Program-made: the position numbers and the translations under genes
The notes under the pieces: model-generated
What the model was told of the DNA's origin: nothing
Databases searched by the model: none
What the model saw: the letters and a program-made list of their open reading frames with translations, nothing else
Shown here: positions 1 through 9,986 of the stretch, in pieces
Layout: the number at the start of each line of letters is the position of its first letter
How positions within the stretch are numbered: the first letter of the stretch is position 1
Assembly: GCF_024320865.1 (NCBI RefSeq)
Contig: NZ_JANDBD010000009.1
Span: forward strand, 287,475 to 351,474
From: Mycolicibacterium arenosum
GTDB lineage: Bacteria > Actinomycetota > Actinomycetes > Mycobacteriales > Mycobacteriaceae
Direction: 5' to 3'
DNA length: 64,000 nucleotides

Positions 1-106
1 AATGTGGCGTGGACTATTTGACTCCACCCGTAACCGTGGTCGTAGCGCATCGCGCGAGACGGTCGGATACAACCAACCGGGCCTCACGGTCACGGAGGAA
101 GTCGGG

Positions 107-110
<4 letters not shown>
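1..110 (+). CDS. rsmG: 16S rRNA (guanine-N7) methyltransferase RsmG, 3' end only
   Basis: Reading from base 3, the window opens with about 35 codons that end at TGA (108-110). The visible peptide begins CGVDYLTPP and ends in an Arg/Ser-rich tail, which fits the C-terminus of actinobacterial RsmG (GidB). RsmG makes the m7G in the 530 loop of 16S rRNA using SAM. The stop overlaps the parA ATG in an ATGA arrangement, the usual rsmG-parA-parB order near oriC. Only the tail is visible, so the call rests on this short match and on position. Confidence 0.7.
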
Positions 111-1086
<976 letters not shown>

Positions 1087-1090
<4 letters not shown>

Positions 1091-2091
1091 CGCAGCCCCA
1101 GAAGAAGCGCAGCGGATTGGGTCGCGGTCTCGCCTCGCTCATCCCGACCGGACCGGGAGAGGGTGAGTCCGGCGCGGGTCAGATGGGTCCGCGAATGGGC
1201 GACGCCGCCGCCGATGTGGTGCTCGGGGGCAGCACGCCCGCGGCCGTCATCCCGCCGGCGTCAGACGTCGGCGCGGTCTACCGCGAGATCGATCCGACGG
1301 CCATCGAGCCGAATCCGAAGCAGCCGCGCCAGGTGTTCGACGGGGATGCGCTCGCGGAACTCGTGCACTCCATCCGCGAGTTCGGGCTCATGCAACCGAT
1401 CGTCGTCCGTGCACTCTCGGGAGCCGATTCCGGATCCCGCTACCAACTGGTGATGGGGGAGCGGAGGTGGCGGGCCGCGCAGGAGGCGGGGCTGGCCACC
1501 ATTCCCGCGATCGTCCGCGAGACCGCGGACGAGAGCATGCTGCGCGACGCACTGCTCGAGAACATCCATCGGGCACAGCTGAACCCCTTGGAAGAGGCGG
1601 CGGCCTATCAGCAGCTGCTCGACGAGTTCGGGGTTACCCACGATGAACTCGCAGCGCGAATCGGGCGCTCGCGTCCGGTGATCACCAACATGATCCGCCT
1701 GCTGCGCCTGCCGGTTCCGGTGCAGCGCCGTGTCGCCGCCGGTGTGTTGTCGGCCGGGCACGCGCGGGCACTGCTCTCCCTGGAGGGCGGGTCGGACAAG
1801 CAGGAGGAACTGGCGGCGCGGATCGTCGCCGAGGGGCTCTCGGTGCGGGCCACCGAAGAGGCCGTCACGCTGGCTAACCGGAACGACTCCGGGTCGACGG
1901 GTCCCACCGCTCCGCGCCGTAAGCCGATTCAGATGCCGGGCCTGCAGGACGTTGCTGAGAAGCTCTCGACGGCGTTCGACACCAGGGTCACCGTGAGCGT
2001 GGGCAAACGAAAAGGCAAGATCGTCGTCGAGTTCGGGTCCGTCGACGACCTACAACGCATAGTCGACCTTATGAACGCTGCGAAGCCGTGA
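1087..2091 (+). CDS. parB: Chromosome partitioning protein ParB
   Basis: ParB (334 aa) is the centromere-binding CTPase that loads on parS and spreads as a clamp. The N-terminus holds the basic KKRSGLGRGL segment that contacts ParA. The GERRWRA CTP-binding motif is at residues 124-130. A helix-turn-helix region (THDELAARIGRSRPVITNMIRLL) follows near residues 187-210, and the C-terminal 60 residues form the dimerisation domain. GTG 1087 overlaps the parA stop by 4 bases. About 200 bases without a clear gene follow, holding a short palindrome GTCACTGTGAC at 2113-2123 and one small ORF. Confidence 0.96.
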
Positions 2092-2163
2092 CCAACCACA
2101 CGAGGTAATTACGTCACTGTGACACACCCGCACCGCGACGCGCTCTCCTGAAGGAATCCGCTT

Positions 2164-2295
2164 GTGTATCAACATGTTTCGAAAGTCGCGGTGATGAAAG
2201 TGGCACCGTCGTCCGAAAACGGGCTTGATGCGTCGCGCTCTCCTATTCTGGAGGTGCCATCGACGGCGGAACCCACCGAAGACCGGAGTACGTAG
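2164..2295 (+). CDS. Possible small protein (43 aa) upstream of the acetyltransferase-like gene
   Basis: A 43-codon frame starts at GTG 2164 with GAAGGAA seven bases upstream. It ends in TAG, whose last base is part of the next gene's GTG start (TAGTG), an arrangement typical of translational coupling. The peptide (MYQHVSKVAVMK...) is hydrophilic and matches nothing I recognise. It could be a leader peptide or chance coding. The good ribosome site and the overlap are the only support. Confidence 0.3.
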   Translation: MYQHVSKVAVMKVAPSSENGLDASRSPILEVPSTAEPTEDRST

Positions 2296-3026
2296 TGCCA
2301 GCTCGAATCACGCCGCTCCGGCTCGAGTCTTTCGAGCAGCTGCCCAAGCACGCGCGGCGCTGTGTGTTCTGGGAACTGGATCCGTCGACGCTCCCACGCG
2401 GGGATCACCTCGCCGACCCCGAGTTCGAGAAGGAAGCGTGGCTGTCGATGGTCATGCTCGAGTGGGGGTCGTGCGGCCAGTTGGCCGTGGAGTGTGGAGC
2501 CGACGACGCCGCGGTCTCCACCGACGCGCCCTGCCTTGGATATGCGTTCTACGCACCGCCGCGGGCCGTGCCGCGCGCGACGCTCTTCCCGACGGCGCCC
2601 GTCAGCGCCGACGCCGTGCTGTTGACGTCATTGGGAGTCGAGGCGCCGGCGGAGGCCGACGGGCTGACCCGACAGTTGATGGCGGCGGTCGTCGGCGATC
2701 TGGTGCGCCGCGGGGTGCGCGCGCTCGAAGCGTTCGGGCGCACCGCCGATGCCGCTGAGCTGTCGGACCCGTTGGTGGTGTCGCCGGGACTGCGGCCCGC
2801 GGTCGTGGCACTCGGCGACTGCTCGGTGGAGCAGTGCGTCATCGATTCCGATTTCCTTCTCGATGCCGGCTTCGTGGTGGTGGCCCCGGATCCGTACTTC
2901 CCCCGACTGCGGCTGGAGCTGGAGCAGGGGCTCGGCTGGAAGGCCGATGTCGAGGCTGCGCTCGAGCGGCTCTTGGAGAGTGCTCAGTTGCGGCCGGTGG
3001 GTGCCGGCGCCGCGTCCTGTGCGTGA
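2295..3026 (+). CDS. Conserved actinobacterial protein, GNAT acetyltransferase-like (Rv3916c type)
   Basis: This 243-aa protein sits directly behind parB and corresponds by position and length to M. tuberculosis Rv3916c. The first 100 residues carry the conserved CVFWELDP segment and an acetyltransferase-like strand pattern. The second half has the FLLDAGFVVVAPDPYFPRLRLEL segment typical of this orthologous group, which databases often label acetyltransferase. No acyl-CoA loop is clear enough to name a substrate. GTG 2295 is the start and overlaps the preceding small frame. The gene converges on cwlM with only seven bases between stops. Confidence 0.7.
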   Translation: MPARITPLRLESFEQLPKHARRCVFWELDPSTLPRGDHLADPEFEKEAWLSMVMLEWGSCGQLAVECGADDAAVSTDAPCLGYAFYAPPRAVPRATLFPTAPVSADAVLLTSLGVEAPAEADGLTRQLMAAVVGDLVRRGVRALEAFGRTADAAELSDPLVVSPGLRPAVVALGDCSVEQCVIDSDFLLDAGFVVVAPDPYFPRLRLELEQGLGWKADVEAALERLLESAQLRPVGAGAASCA

Positions 3027-3033
3027 GAGCGGA

Positions 3034-4224
3034 TTACGCCTGGCCGCGTGCGGCTTCGACGGTCCGCTCGTGGGCCAGCAGTTCGGCGAACGTGAACGTC
3101 CCGGTGGGGCGGTCGTTCTTGCCGAGCAGGTAGAGACGCTTGACCGCGGCGAGAATGCCCTCGGCGATCGAGTCGCGCGCCTGCGGTGACACTATGAGCT
3201 CGCGGTCGTGGGGGTTGGTGATGTAGCCGACGTCGACCTGGACGGTGGGCATCCTGGTCAGCCGAAGCAGATCCCAGGTGCGGCCGTGCGTCCGACAGTC
3301 ACGTAAACCGGTGCGGGCCACCACTTCCCGTTGGATGAAGTCGGCGAGATTGCGGCCGATGGTCGACACCGAGCCGTGCGAGTTGCCGAAGTGGAACGAG
3401 GCGACGCCGTTGGCCGATTCGCCGGGCAGGCTCGCGAACCGCAGGCTGATCATCAGATCCGCGCCAACGGTGTTCGCGGTGGCCGCTCGCTCGGCGTCCG
3501 ACGGGCTACGCCCGACCGGGCGCGACAGGAACGTCTCCATGCCGATCGCGGTCATCCGGCCTTCGAGGCGACTACCCAAGTCCCACAACATGTCCGCTTC
3601 ACTGATCGGACCGCCGGGGCCGTTGACGATGAGTCCGTGGTCGTCACCGCCGCGGCCCGGATCGATGATGACCCGCTTCCCGGACAGGCGCGGACCGGAC
3701 CGGCGCACCAGTTCCTCTTCGCGGATGGCGTGAGGTGAGCCGCCGGTGACACGCGAGCCGAGGAAGTACAGCGAGCGCAGGGTCTCCGGGCCGCAGATCC
3801 CGTCGGGGTACAGCCCGTACTCGCGCTGGTAGGACATCAACCCGTTGTGCGTCTGCAGTCCGAAGTGGCCGTCGACGAGACCGGTGTAGAAACCGAGATC
3901 CTGAAGCCGGGCCTGCAGCGTCGCGACGTCGTCGCCGTACATGGGGGCGCCGAACTGGTGGGCGAGCGTGCGCGCACCGAGCCGGTAGGAGGCCTCTTTC
4001 AGGGCGCGGTACGTGGCTTCGCCGACGATGCCGTCGACCAGGAGACCGCGGTGCTGCTGAAATGCGCGGACAGCGTGGTCGAGCTCGTCGTCGAAGGCGT
4101 CCAGCGCGACGTGCCTGCCGGTGACGATGTCGTCGTCGGCGCTGCCGATCAGCCCGAGCGCTGCAAGTGCCGCCCGTATCTCGGTGACCGCACCCCCGCG
4201 GTCACCGCGACGCAGCAACGACAT
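3034..4224 (-). CDS. cwlM: CwlM, peptidoglycan amidase homologue that regulates MurA
   Basis: CwlM has two N-terminal peptidoglycan-binding-like repeats (about residues 5-150; VRAFQQHRGLLVDGIVGEAT and LQTHNGLMSYQREYGL) and a C-terminal Amidase_3 fold. It has no signal peptide. In mycobacteria CwlM is a cytoplasmic protein that, when phosphorylated by PknB, activates MurA at the first step of peptidoglycan synthesis. The amidase signature reads DPGRGG where active enzymes have DPGHGG, so the first zinc-ligand histidine is missing, consistent with a regulatory role. The C-terminal GTFTF segment corresponds to the known phosphothreonine cluster. The start is placed at ATG 4224 behind GAGAGG; an in-frame start at 4263 would add 13 residues. 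Confidence 0.92.
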   Translation of the reverse strand: MSLLRRGDRGGAVTEIRAALAALGLIGSADDDIVTGRHVALDAFDDELDHAVRAFQQHRGLLVDGIVGEATYRALKEASYRLGARTLAHQFGAPMYGDDVATLQARLQDLGFYTGLVDGHFGLQTHNGLMSYQREYGLYPDGICGPETLRSLYFLGSRVTGGSPHAIREEELVRRSGPRLSGKRVIIDPGRGGDDHGLIVNGPGGPISEADMLWDLGSRLEGRMTAIGMETFLSRPVGRSPSDAERAATANTVGADLMISLRFASLPGESANGVASFHFGNSHGSVSTIGRNLADFIQREVVARTGLRDCRTHGRTWDLLRLTRMPTVQVDVGYITNPHDRELIVSPQARDSIAEGILAAVKRLYLLGKNDRPTGTFTFAELLAHERTVEAARGQA

Positions 4225-4374
4225 AACCAGGCCTCTCGGTGATCCACGCCGTGGGGGTGCCACGGCGACGTCAGTGGCAGGACAGAAACTCGTCTGTATT
4301 GTCGCAGACGTCGGCGCGAATCCGGAAAACTCCAGGACAGCGGGCGATCCGCGATATGCCGCCTCGTAACGCCG

Positions 4375-4707
4375 TTACAGGTGGTCAGCGAGCTCGCGCA
4401 GCAGCGCGGCCTTGCCCTTCGTGCCCACGATCCGCTTCACCGGCTCGCCGTTCTTGAACAGGATGAGCGTCGGGATCGACACGACCTGGAAGTCGCGCGC
4501 AGTGCCGGGGTTGGCGTCCACGTCGATCTTGGCGACGGTGAGCTCGCCGGCTTTCTCGGTGGCGATCTCCTCGAGCACCGGAGCGATCATCTTGCACGGC
4601 CCGCACCAGGTTGCCCAGAAGTCGACCAGTACCGGGGTCGAACTGGTCAGGACGTCGTCGCTGAAGGAATCGTCGGTGACGGCAACCGTCGCACCTGTCT
4701 CACTCAT
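4375..4707 (-). CDS. trxA: Thioredoxin
   Basis: This 110-aa cytoplasmic thioredoxin carries the WCGPC redox centre at residues 34-38, and the cis-proline region SIPTLILF follows near residue 78. It passes electrons from the thioredoxin reductase encoded just upstream to target disulfides. The ATG at 4707 has AAAGGAG seven bases upstream, which rules out the longer open frame to 4803. It lies 43 bases downstream of trxB in the same direction, so the pair is probably one transcript. It corresponds to TrxC (Rv3914) of M. tuberculosis. Confidence 0.96.
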   Translation of the reverse strand: MSETGATVAVTDDSFSDDVLTSSTPVLVDFWATWCGPCKMIAPVLEEIATEKAGELTVAKIDVDANPGTARDFQVVSIPTLILFKNGEPVKRIVGTKGKAALLRELADHL

Positions 4708-4750
4708 CTGTTGCTCCTTTGTCGTAGCTGAAAAGCGTTGAGGTGGATCG

Positions 4751-5686
4751 CTATTCGTGGTCCGCGAGCCAACGCTCGGTGTCGATCGCCGCGGCACAGC
4801 CACTGCCGGCCGCGGTGATGGCCTGGCGGTACGTGTGATCGACGAGGTCGCCCGCGGCGAACACGCCGTCGATCGACGTCGCGGTGCTGCGGCCCTGGAC
4901 CTTGACGTAACCCTCGTCGTCGAGCTCGATCTGTCCGCGCACCAGCTCCGAACGGGGGTCGTGGCCGATCGCGACGAAGACGCCGGTGACGGCGAGCTTC
5001 GACTCCTCGCCCGTCACGGAGTCCTTGAGCCGTAGCCCCGACACGGTGGGCGCACCCTCCACTTCGGTGGGAACGGTGTTGGTGAGAATGGTGATCTTCT
5101 CGTTGGCCTGGGCGCGCTCGAGCATGATCTTCGACGCGCGGAACTCCTCGCGCCGGTGGATCAACGTCACACTCCTGGCGAAGCGGGTGAGGAACGTGGC
5201 CTCCTCCATCGCGGAGTCGCCACCACCGACCACGGCGATGTCCTGGTCGCGGAAGAAGAAGCCGTCACACGTCGCGCAGGTGCTGACACCGGTACCGATG
5301 CGCTCCTCTTCACCTGGGATGCCCAGGTGGCGCGCGGCCGCACCCATCGCGAGGATGATCGCGCGGGCCTGGAAGGTCTCGTCGCCGACGGTGACGGTCT
5401 TGATCGGGCCTTCGAGGGACACCTCGTCGACGTCCTCCATGCGCAGGTCGGCGCCGAATCGCAGGGCCTGTTCCCGCATCTGGTCCATGAGCTCGGGTCC
5501 GGTGATGCCTTCGCGGAAGCCGGGGTAGTTCTCCACCTCCGTGGTGGTCATCAACGCGCCACCGAACTGCACACCCTCGAAGACGAGGGGCTTGAGCTGG
5601 GCACGGGCCGCGTACACCGCCGCCGTGTAACCGGCCGGTCCGGAACCGATGATGATCACGTCATGGACGGTCTCGCTGAGAGTCAT
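4751..5686 (-). CDS. trxB: Thioredoxin reductase (NADPH)
   Basis: This is a 311-aa flavoprotein of the low-molecular-weight reductase type. An FAD dinucleotide-binding motif GSGPAGYTAAVYA lies at residues 14-26, the redox disulfide CATC at 137-140, the NADPH motif VVGGGDSAMEEA near 153, and a C-terminal FAD motif VFAAGDLVDHTYRQAITAAGSG. It reduces thioredoxin with NADPH. Upstream on its strand is GGGAAC at about 5753, which resembles a SigM or ECF -35 element with TGTTATAC further down; this promoter is a guess. The gene is followed by trxA. Confidence 0.97.
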   Translation of the reverse strand: MTLSETVHDVIIIGSGPAGYTAAVYAARAQLKPLVFEGVQFGGALMTTTEVENYPGFREGITGPELMDQMREQALRFGADLRMEDVDEVSLEGPIKTVTVGDETFQARAIILAMGAAARHLGIPGEEERIGTGVSTCATCDGFFFRDQDIAVVGGGDSAMEEATFLTRFARSVTLIHRREEFRASKIMLERAQANEKITILTNTVPTEVEGAPTVSGLRLKDSVTGEESKLAVTGVFVAIGHDPRSELVRGQIELDDEGYVKVQGRSTATSIDGVFAAGDLVDHTYRQAITAAGSGCAAAIDTERWLADHE

Positions 5687-5809
5687 GACCTACCTTTCTC
5701 CGTTCTACGGCGCTTCTCCGGCACGCGTATAACACCAGCGTAGGTGTAGCTGTTCCCTGCGGGCGGCTGGGTGGGAGCGAGTGAGTGCAGCGGGCAGCCG
5801 AAGACGCGG

Positions 5810-6361
5810 TCAGGACTGGTGGTCCAGCGCCTGCGCCAGCTTGCTGCGCGCCCGCGCGCGGCGGCTCTTCACGGTGCCCTCGGGAACCCCGAGCAGCAGC
5901 GCGGCCTCGGCCACCGAGTAGCCCTGCATGTCCACGGCGACGACGGCCGCCCGCTGGTCCTCGGGCAGCCCCCGCAGGGCGCGTTCGACGGCCAGGGCGG
6001 TGTCGATGCCCGCGGTCGGGTCGCCGTCGGTGTGCACGTCGTCCTCGAGTGCGGCCGTCGAGTGAAACCTGTTGCGGCGCCGACGATCCAGGCACGCGTT
6101 GACGACGATGCGGTACAGCCAGCTGCTCACCGAGGAGTCTCGTCGGAACCGGGTGGCGTTGCGGTGCGCCGACAGCAGCGCGTCCTGCAGTGCGTCGTCC
6201 GCGTCGTCCGGGTTGCAGCTGGTGACCCTGGCGAGTCGGGACAGATGCCGACGGTGGCGGTGCAGCAGCGCCTCGAAGGCGTAGGGATCGCCCGCGATGT
6301 GCGCGTCGAGTAACTCCTCATCCGACGGTCCAGGTTGGTCGACGCCCCCGAAGCTCCCCAC
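5810..6361 (-). CDS. sigM: ECF RNA polymerase sigma factor SigM
   Basis: This is a 183-aa ECF sigma factor. Region 2 spans about residues 20-90 (DPYAFEALLHRHRRHLSRLARVT and WLYRIVVNACLDRRRR). Region 4 spans about 125-175, with the LPEDQRAAVVAVDMQGYSVAEAA and GVPEGTVKSRRARARSKL helices. In mycobacteria SigM drives a small regulon of late and surface-protein genes and is normally held by an anti-sigma membrane protein encoded between sigM and trxB. That gene is absent here: only about 120 bases separate sigM from trxB. Confidence 0.93.
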   Translation of the reverse strand: MGSFGGVDQPGPSDEELLDAHIAGDPYAFEALLHRHRRHLSRLARVTSCNPDDADDALQDALLSAHRNATRFRRDSSVSSWLYRIVVNACLDRRRRNRFHSTAALEDDVHTDGDPTAGIDTALAVERALRGLPEDQRAAVVAVDMQGYSVAEAALLLGVPEGTVKSRRARARSKLAQALDHQS

Positions 6362-6461
6362 GGCCGAACGTTAACGAGGCCGGGGCGGGCGTCCCGACAC
6401 CAGTTTTCGCGCGGCCGACTGGCCTGCGGCAACGTGCTTCACCGCCTGGGGATGAACGGTG

Positions 6462-9400
6462 TCAGCCGGCCTTCGTGACGGTGATGTCGGAGATCATCGC
6501 CTCACTGCGGCCGTCGACGGAGCCGAGTGTGGTGATCCACACCAGCAGGTAGGTCGTCGACGTCGGATTGGCCACCGTGATCGTGTTGGCGCCGGTCTTC
6601 ATCGGCTGAGGCGGCGTGAGCTCGGTCGTCTCCTCGAGCGACGCGGGCGTCGCCGACTGCGCGGAGCGCAGCTGGACCGACGTGCCGGTGCTGTTGAGGT
6701 CGAAGGTCACCTCGCCGACCGTGGTGGGCGAGGGCAGCTGCAGCAGCAGCCCGACGCCGCTCTTGAAGTTGGGGAACGGCACCGCGTCGGTGTAGGTGTC
6801 CGTGGTCCAGCCGGTGCTGGGATTGCCGTCGATGGCGAGGCCGGCGTCCTGCGGGTTGTCAGCCTCGCCGCCGGGCGAGAACACCGTTGCGCGAACGGGT
6901 TTCACGACGGAGGTGTTCTCGGCCGGCGAGGTCTCGCTGCTGTCGGAGTCGTTGAGCCCGAGGCCCTCCTCGAGACCGCCGCCGACGTCGCTGAAGATCC
7001 CCTTCAGCACCGACGCCAGCACGACGAGGGCGATTACCAGCACCACCGCACCCGCGGCGATGCCGATGAGGAGCCCCTTGCGCCGCACGGGTGGATGCTC
7101 GGACGGCGGGTCGTCGCGATACCGGGCGCGCGGTTGGTCCTCGGGTTCGTCGACGGGCTCGATGATCTCGGTGCGATCGGCGACGGCGGTCGCCTGCTGC
7201 AACAGGTTCAGCAGCGTCGGCGCACTGCGGATGCCGCCGTTCTCCTGCACGGCGCGCGCGGCCGCGGCCGAGATCTGGAACGGAATCGACCGGTCGACGG
7301 AGCGCGGTTCGACGGGCTGTCCGGCCGGGTCGAGGTCCGCGGCCTCCATTCCGCTGCGCACCCCCGACTCGGCGAGCGGCCAGCGGTTGATGAGCAGGGC
7401 GTACAGCGCCGCGCCGATCCCGCGGATGTCGTCTTCGGGCGACGCCGACGCGAGCGTGGCGGGGAACGCGAGCGCGACGTCGCCGTCGATGCTGACTCGG
7501 ACGCGTCCGGGGTGATCGATCGACAGCGCCACGCCGGACCGGTGCGCCTCGTCGGCGGCGGCGGCGAGCGACTGGATGGCCCTGGCACCGCCGATGGCGG
7601 ACGGCTGGGTGTCGGCGACCTCGGCGAGGGAGCCGCCGCGAATCCACTCGGACACCACCAGCCCGCCGGTACCCGTCTGGGCGACGTCCAGCACCTTGGC
7701 GATACCTGGGTGATCGATCCGGCTCAGCCGCATGGTCCGGGAGAGGATCTCGGACACCTCGCGGTCGGGCAGCGCACCCTCGGGGTCAACGAAGGTGAGC
7801 GCGACCTGACGGTCGTGACCGATGTCCATGGCGTGCCAGAACTGCAGGTGCGGTGGGCCGCCGTGGAACACCAGCAGGCGATACCTGCCGCCCGCGATGG
7901 TGGCGCCGGGAATCAGGTGGGGGTCGTCGTCGTGTGCGGCGTCGTGCGGCGCCTCGAACGGCAGGGCCTCGCGACGCGAGCCGCCGGTGTAGTCGGAGGG
8001 CGCGCGGTCGGGGAACGACGGCTCGTCGGGCACGTCGGGCTGGAAGTCGTCAGCAGAGGGCACGGGGATGCGCGTCGTGGCACCGCTCTCGGAGCCTGGC
8101 ACGCCCGCGGAGTCGTCGGTCACCGGCCGTCCTCTCCGAGTAGGGCCTCCGGCAGCTTCTGCCGGAGGTACTCGCCCGTCGGTCCCGAGGTAAGGCCGCA
8201 GGTACAGCGGGCGCGTGATGTCATCAGCGTACGGCAGGGGCACCAGCCCGGGAGGCCGGTCGGCGTGCGTGACGGAGTGTGCGGTGGGTGCCGCCATGCT
8301 CGTCTTGGCCGTGGTGGCGGCGGGTGTGCCACGTCGGTTGAACCGTCGTCGCACCGCCTCGACGGCGGCGTGGGCGTCGGGGACGCGCGCCGCCCACAGC
8401 ACGCCCACGATGATCGGCACCATGATCACGCCCAGGATCATCAGTCGCAGGAGTGAGCCGAGCCCGCCGAAGCGCGTGGTCAGCTCCTCCAGCCCGAGCA
8501 GCTGGTCGATCACGTGCGCAACGAGCCCGGCGACGAGTGACGCGGAGATCGTGACGAGGATCGTGCGCACCACCTGCAGGCCGATGAGCTTGCCGCCGGG
8601 CGGCTTGAGGTTGTTCCGCAGCAGGAGGTAGCCGACCGTCGCACCCGCCAGGAAGCCGAGTCCGTTGGCCAGCCCCAGGTAGCCGGCGACGAGTTCGCGG
8701 TCGTCGGTGAGGTGCGGGGCGAACAGCGAGGCGACGATCTTCACCGCGGTGATCACGACGATCAGCAGGATCGGCGTCCACGGTTGCTCACGCGCGTAGA
8801 ACACGCGCAGCTGAAGCAGCACCAGCGCGTACGGGATCAGCGTGAACGCCGACAGCGTGATCGCCATCCCGAGGTAGCCGGCGTCGGTGTCGCCGAAATT
8901 GCCGTAGGCGAACAGCGCGCTGCCGATCGCGGGGCCGCCGACGGTCATGAACGCCACGACGGGGATCAGCGTCACCATCGTCAACCGGGTGGCCAGGGAC
9001 AGGTCCGCGAGCACCGCGGGGACGTCGTTCGCCGCGGCGTTGCGGGACAGCCGGGGCATGACGACCGTCAGCACCGTCACGCCGATCATCCCGAACGGCA
9101 GCTGCAGCACCAGCCACGTGTAGTTGTAGATGGCCGGCCCGGACGCCGCCGCGGTGCTCGCGATCTGGTTGCCGACGACCAGGCCCACCTGGCTGATCAA
9201 CACGTAGAGGACCATCGCGGCGGCCATGGTCCCGAACTTCTTCAACCGCTCGTCGAGACCCCAGAGCGGGCGCAGGCTGACCCGCTCCCGGCGGATCGCG
9301 ACGAGCAGCACGACGGATTGCGCGAACACGCCGAGGGTCGTGCCGATGCCCAGGACGAGCAGCTTGGCGTTACCCATCTCGACCGGATCCAGCGACAGCT

Positions 9401-9986
9401 CGCCCGGCACGACGAGGTACACCAGCAGCGTCGCGATGGCGACCACGTTGTTCACGACGGGCGCCCACGCCGGCGGCCCGAAGATGTTGCGGGTGTTGAG
9501 GATCGCCATGAACACCGACGACAGCCCGTAGAAGATCACCTGTGGCAGAAGCAGATACGCGAACGCCGTGGTGAGCGGCTCGTTCACCTGCGGGTCGTCG
9601 CCGAGCATCAGGTGGACGAGAAGCGGTGCGGCCGCCACCGACAGCACGGTCGCGACCAGCAGCAGCGCGGTGGCCAGCGTGACGAGGCGGCGCACGAAGG
9701 CCGTGCCGCCGTCGGGGTCGTCGCGTTCGGCCCTGGCGAGGACCGGCACGAAGATCGCCGTGAACGTCGCTTCGAGCACCAGTGCGGCGATCAGGTTGGG
9801 GAGCTGATTGGCCACCGAGAACGCGCTCGACAGCGCGGCGCCCAGGATGGCCGCGAGCAGCACGATGCGGACGAAGCCGGTGATTCGGCTGACGAGCGTC
9901 GCGACCGCCATTCCCCAAGATCGGGAGACCACTGCGGCGTCGGACAGTTCCTGCGGCCTCCTGCGCTCGGAGGGGGTGGCCGTCAC
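6462..9986 (-). CDS. murJ: MurJ/MviN lipid II flippase fused to a pseudokinase domain
   Basis: This 1174-aa protein has three parts. Residues 1-540 form the 14-helix MurJ flippase (MOP superfamily) that moves lipid II across the membrane. After a proline-rich linker comes a kinase-like domain (about 680-930) beginning GRYRLLVFHGG. It lacks the catalytic HRD aspartate (it reads SIDHPGRV) and has no DFG, so it is a pseudokinase. One membrane helix (LLIGIAAGAVVLVIALVVL) leads to an external discoidin-like domain. In M. tuberculosis (Rv3910) PknB phosphorylates the pseudokinase, which then recruits FhaA. GTG 9986 overlaps the stop of the upstream gene by 4 bases, so coupled translation is likely. 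Confidence 0.94.
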   Translation of the reverse strand: MTATPSERRRPQELSDAAVVSRSWGMAVATLVSRITGFVRIVLLAAILGAALSSAFSVANQLPNLIAALVLEATFTAIFVPVLARAERDDPDGGTAFVRRLVTLATALLLVATVLSVAAAPLLVHLMLGDDPQVNEPLTTAFAYLLLPQVIFYGLSSVFMAILNTRNIFGPPAWAPVVNNVVAIATLLVYLVVPGELSLDPVEMGNAKLLVLGIGTTLGVFAQSVVLLVAIRRERVSLRPLWGLDERLKKFGTMAAAMVLYVLISQVGLVVGNQIASTAAASGPAIYNYTWLVLQLPFGMIGVTVLTVVMPRLSRNAAANDVPAVLADLSLATRLTMVTLIPVVAFMTVGGPAIGSALFAYGNFGDTDAGYLGMAITLSAFTLIPYALVLLQLRVFYAREQPWTPILLIVVITAVKIVASLFAPHLTDDRELVAGYLGLANGLGFLAGATVGYLLLRNNLKPPGGKLIGLQVVRTILVTISASLVAGLVAHVIDQLLGLEELTTRFGGLGSLLRLMILGVIMVPIIVGVLWAARVPDAHAAVEAVRRRFNRRGTPAATTAKTSMAAPTAHSVTHADRPPGLVPLPYADDITRPLYLRPYLGTDGRVPPAEAAGGPTRRGRPVTDDSAGVPGSESGATTRIPVPSADDFQPDVPDEPSFPDRAPSDYTGGSRREALPFEAPHDAAHDDDPHLIPGATIAGGRYRLLVFHGGPPHLQFWHAMDIGHDRQVALTFVDPEGALPDREVSEILSRTMRLSRIDHPGIAKVLDVAQTGTGGLVVSEWIRGGSLAEVADTQPSAIGGARAIQSLAAAADEAHRSGVALSIDHPGRVRVSIDGDVALAFPATLASASPEDDIRGIGAALYALLINRWPLAESGVRSGMEAADLDPAGQPVEPRSVDRSIPFQISAAAARAVQENGGIRSAPTLLNLLQQATAVADRTEIIEPVDEPEDQPRARYRDDPPSEHPPVRRKGLLIGIAAGAVVLVIALVVLASVLKGIFSDVGGGLEEGLGLNDSDSSETSPAENTSVVKPVRATVFSPGGEADNPQDAGLAIDGNPSTGWTTDTYTDAVPFPNFKSGVGLLLQLPSPTTVGEVTFDLNSTGTSVQLRSAQSATPASLEETTELTPPQPMKTGANTITVANPTSTTYLLVWITTLGSVDGRSEAMISDITVTKAG

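Noticed and set aside
2113..2123. GTCACTGTGAC palindrome as a CRP-type operator
   Set aside because: It is only 11 bases and does not match the TGTGA-N6-TCACA spacing of mycobacterial CRP sites.
8100..8100. MurJ kinase domain as an active Ser/Thr kinase
   Set aside because: The HRD and DFG catalytic residues are missing, so it is a pseudokinase.
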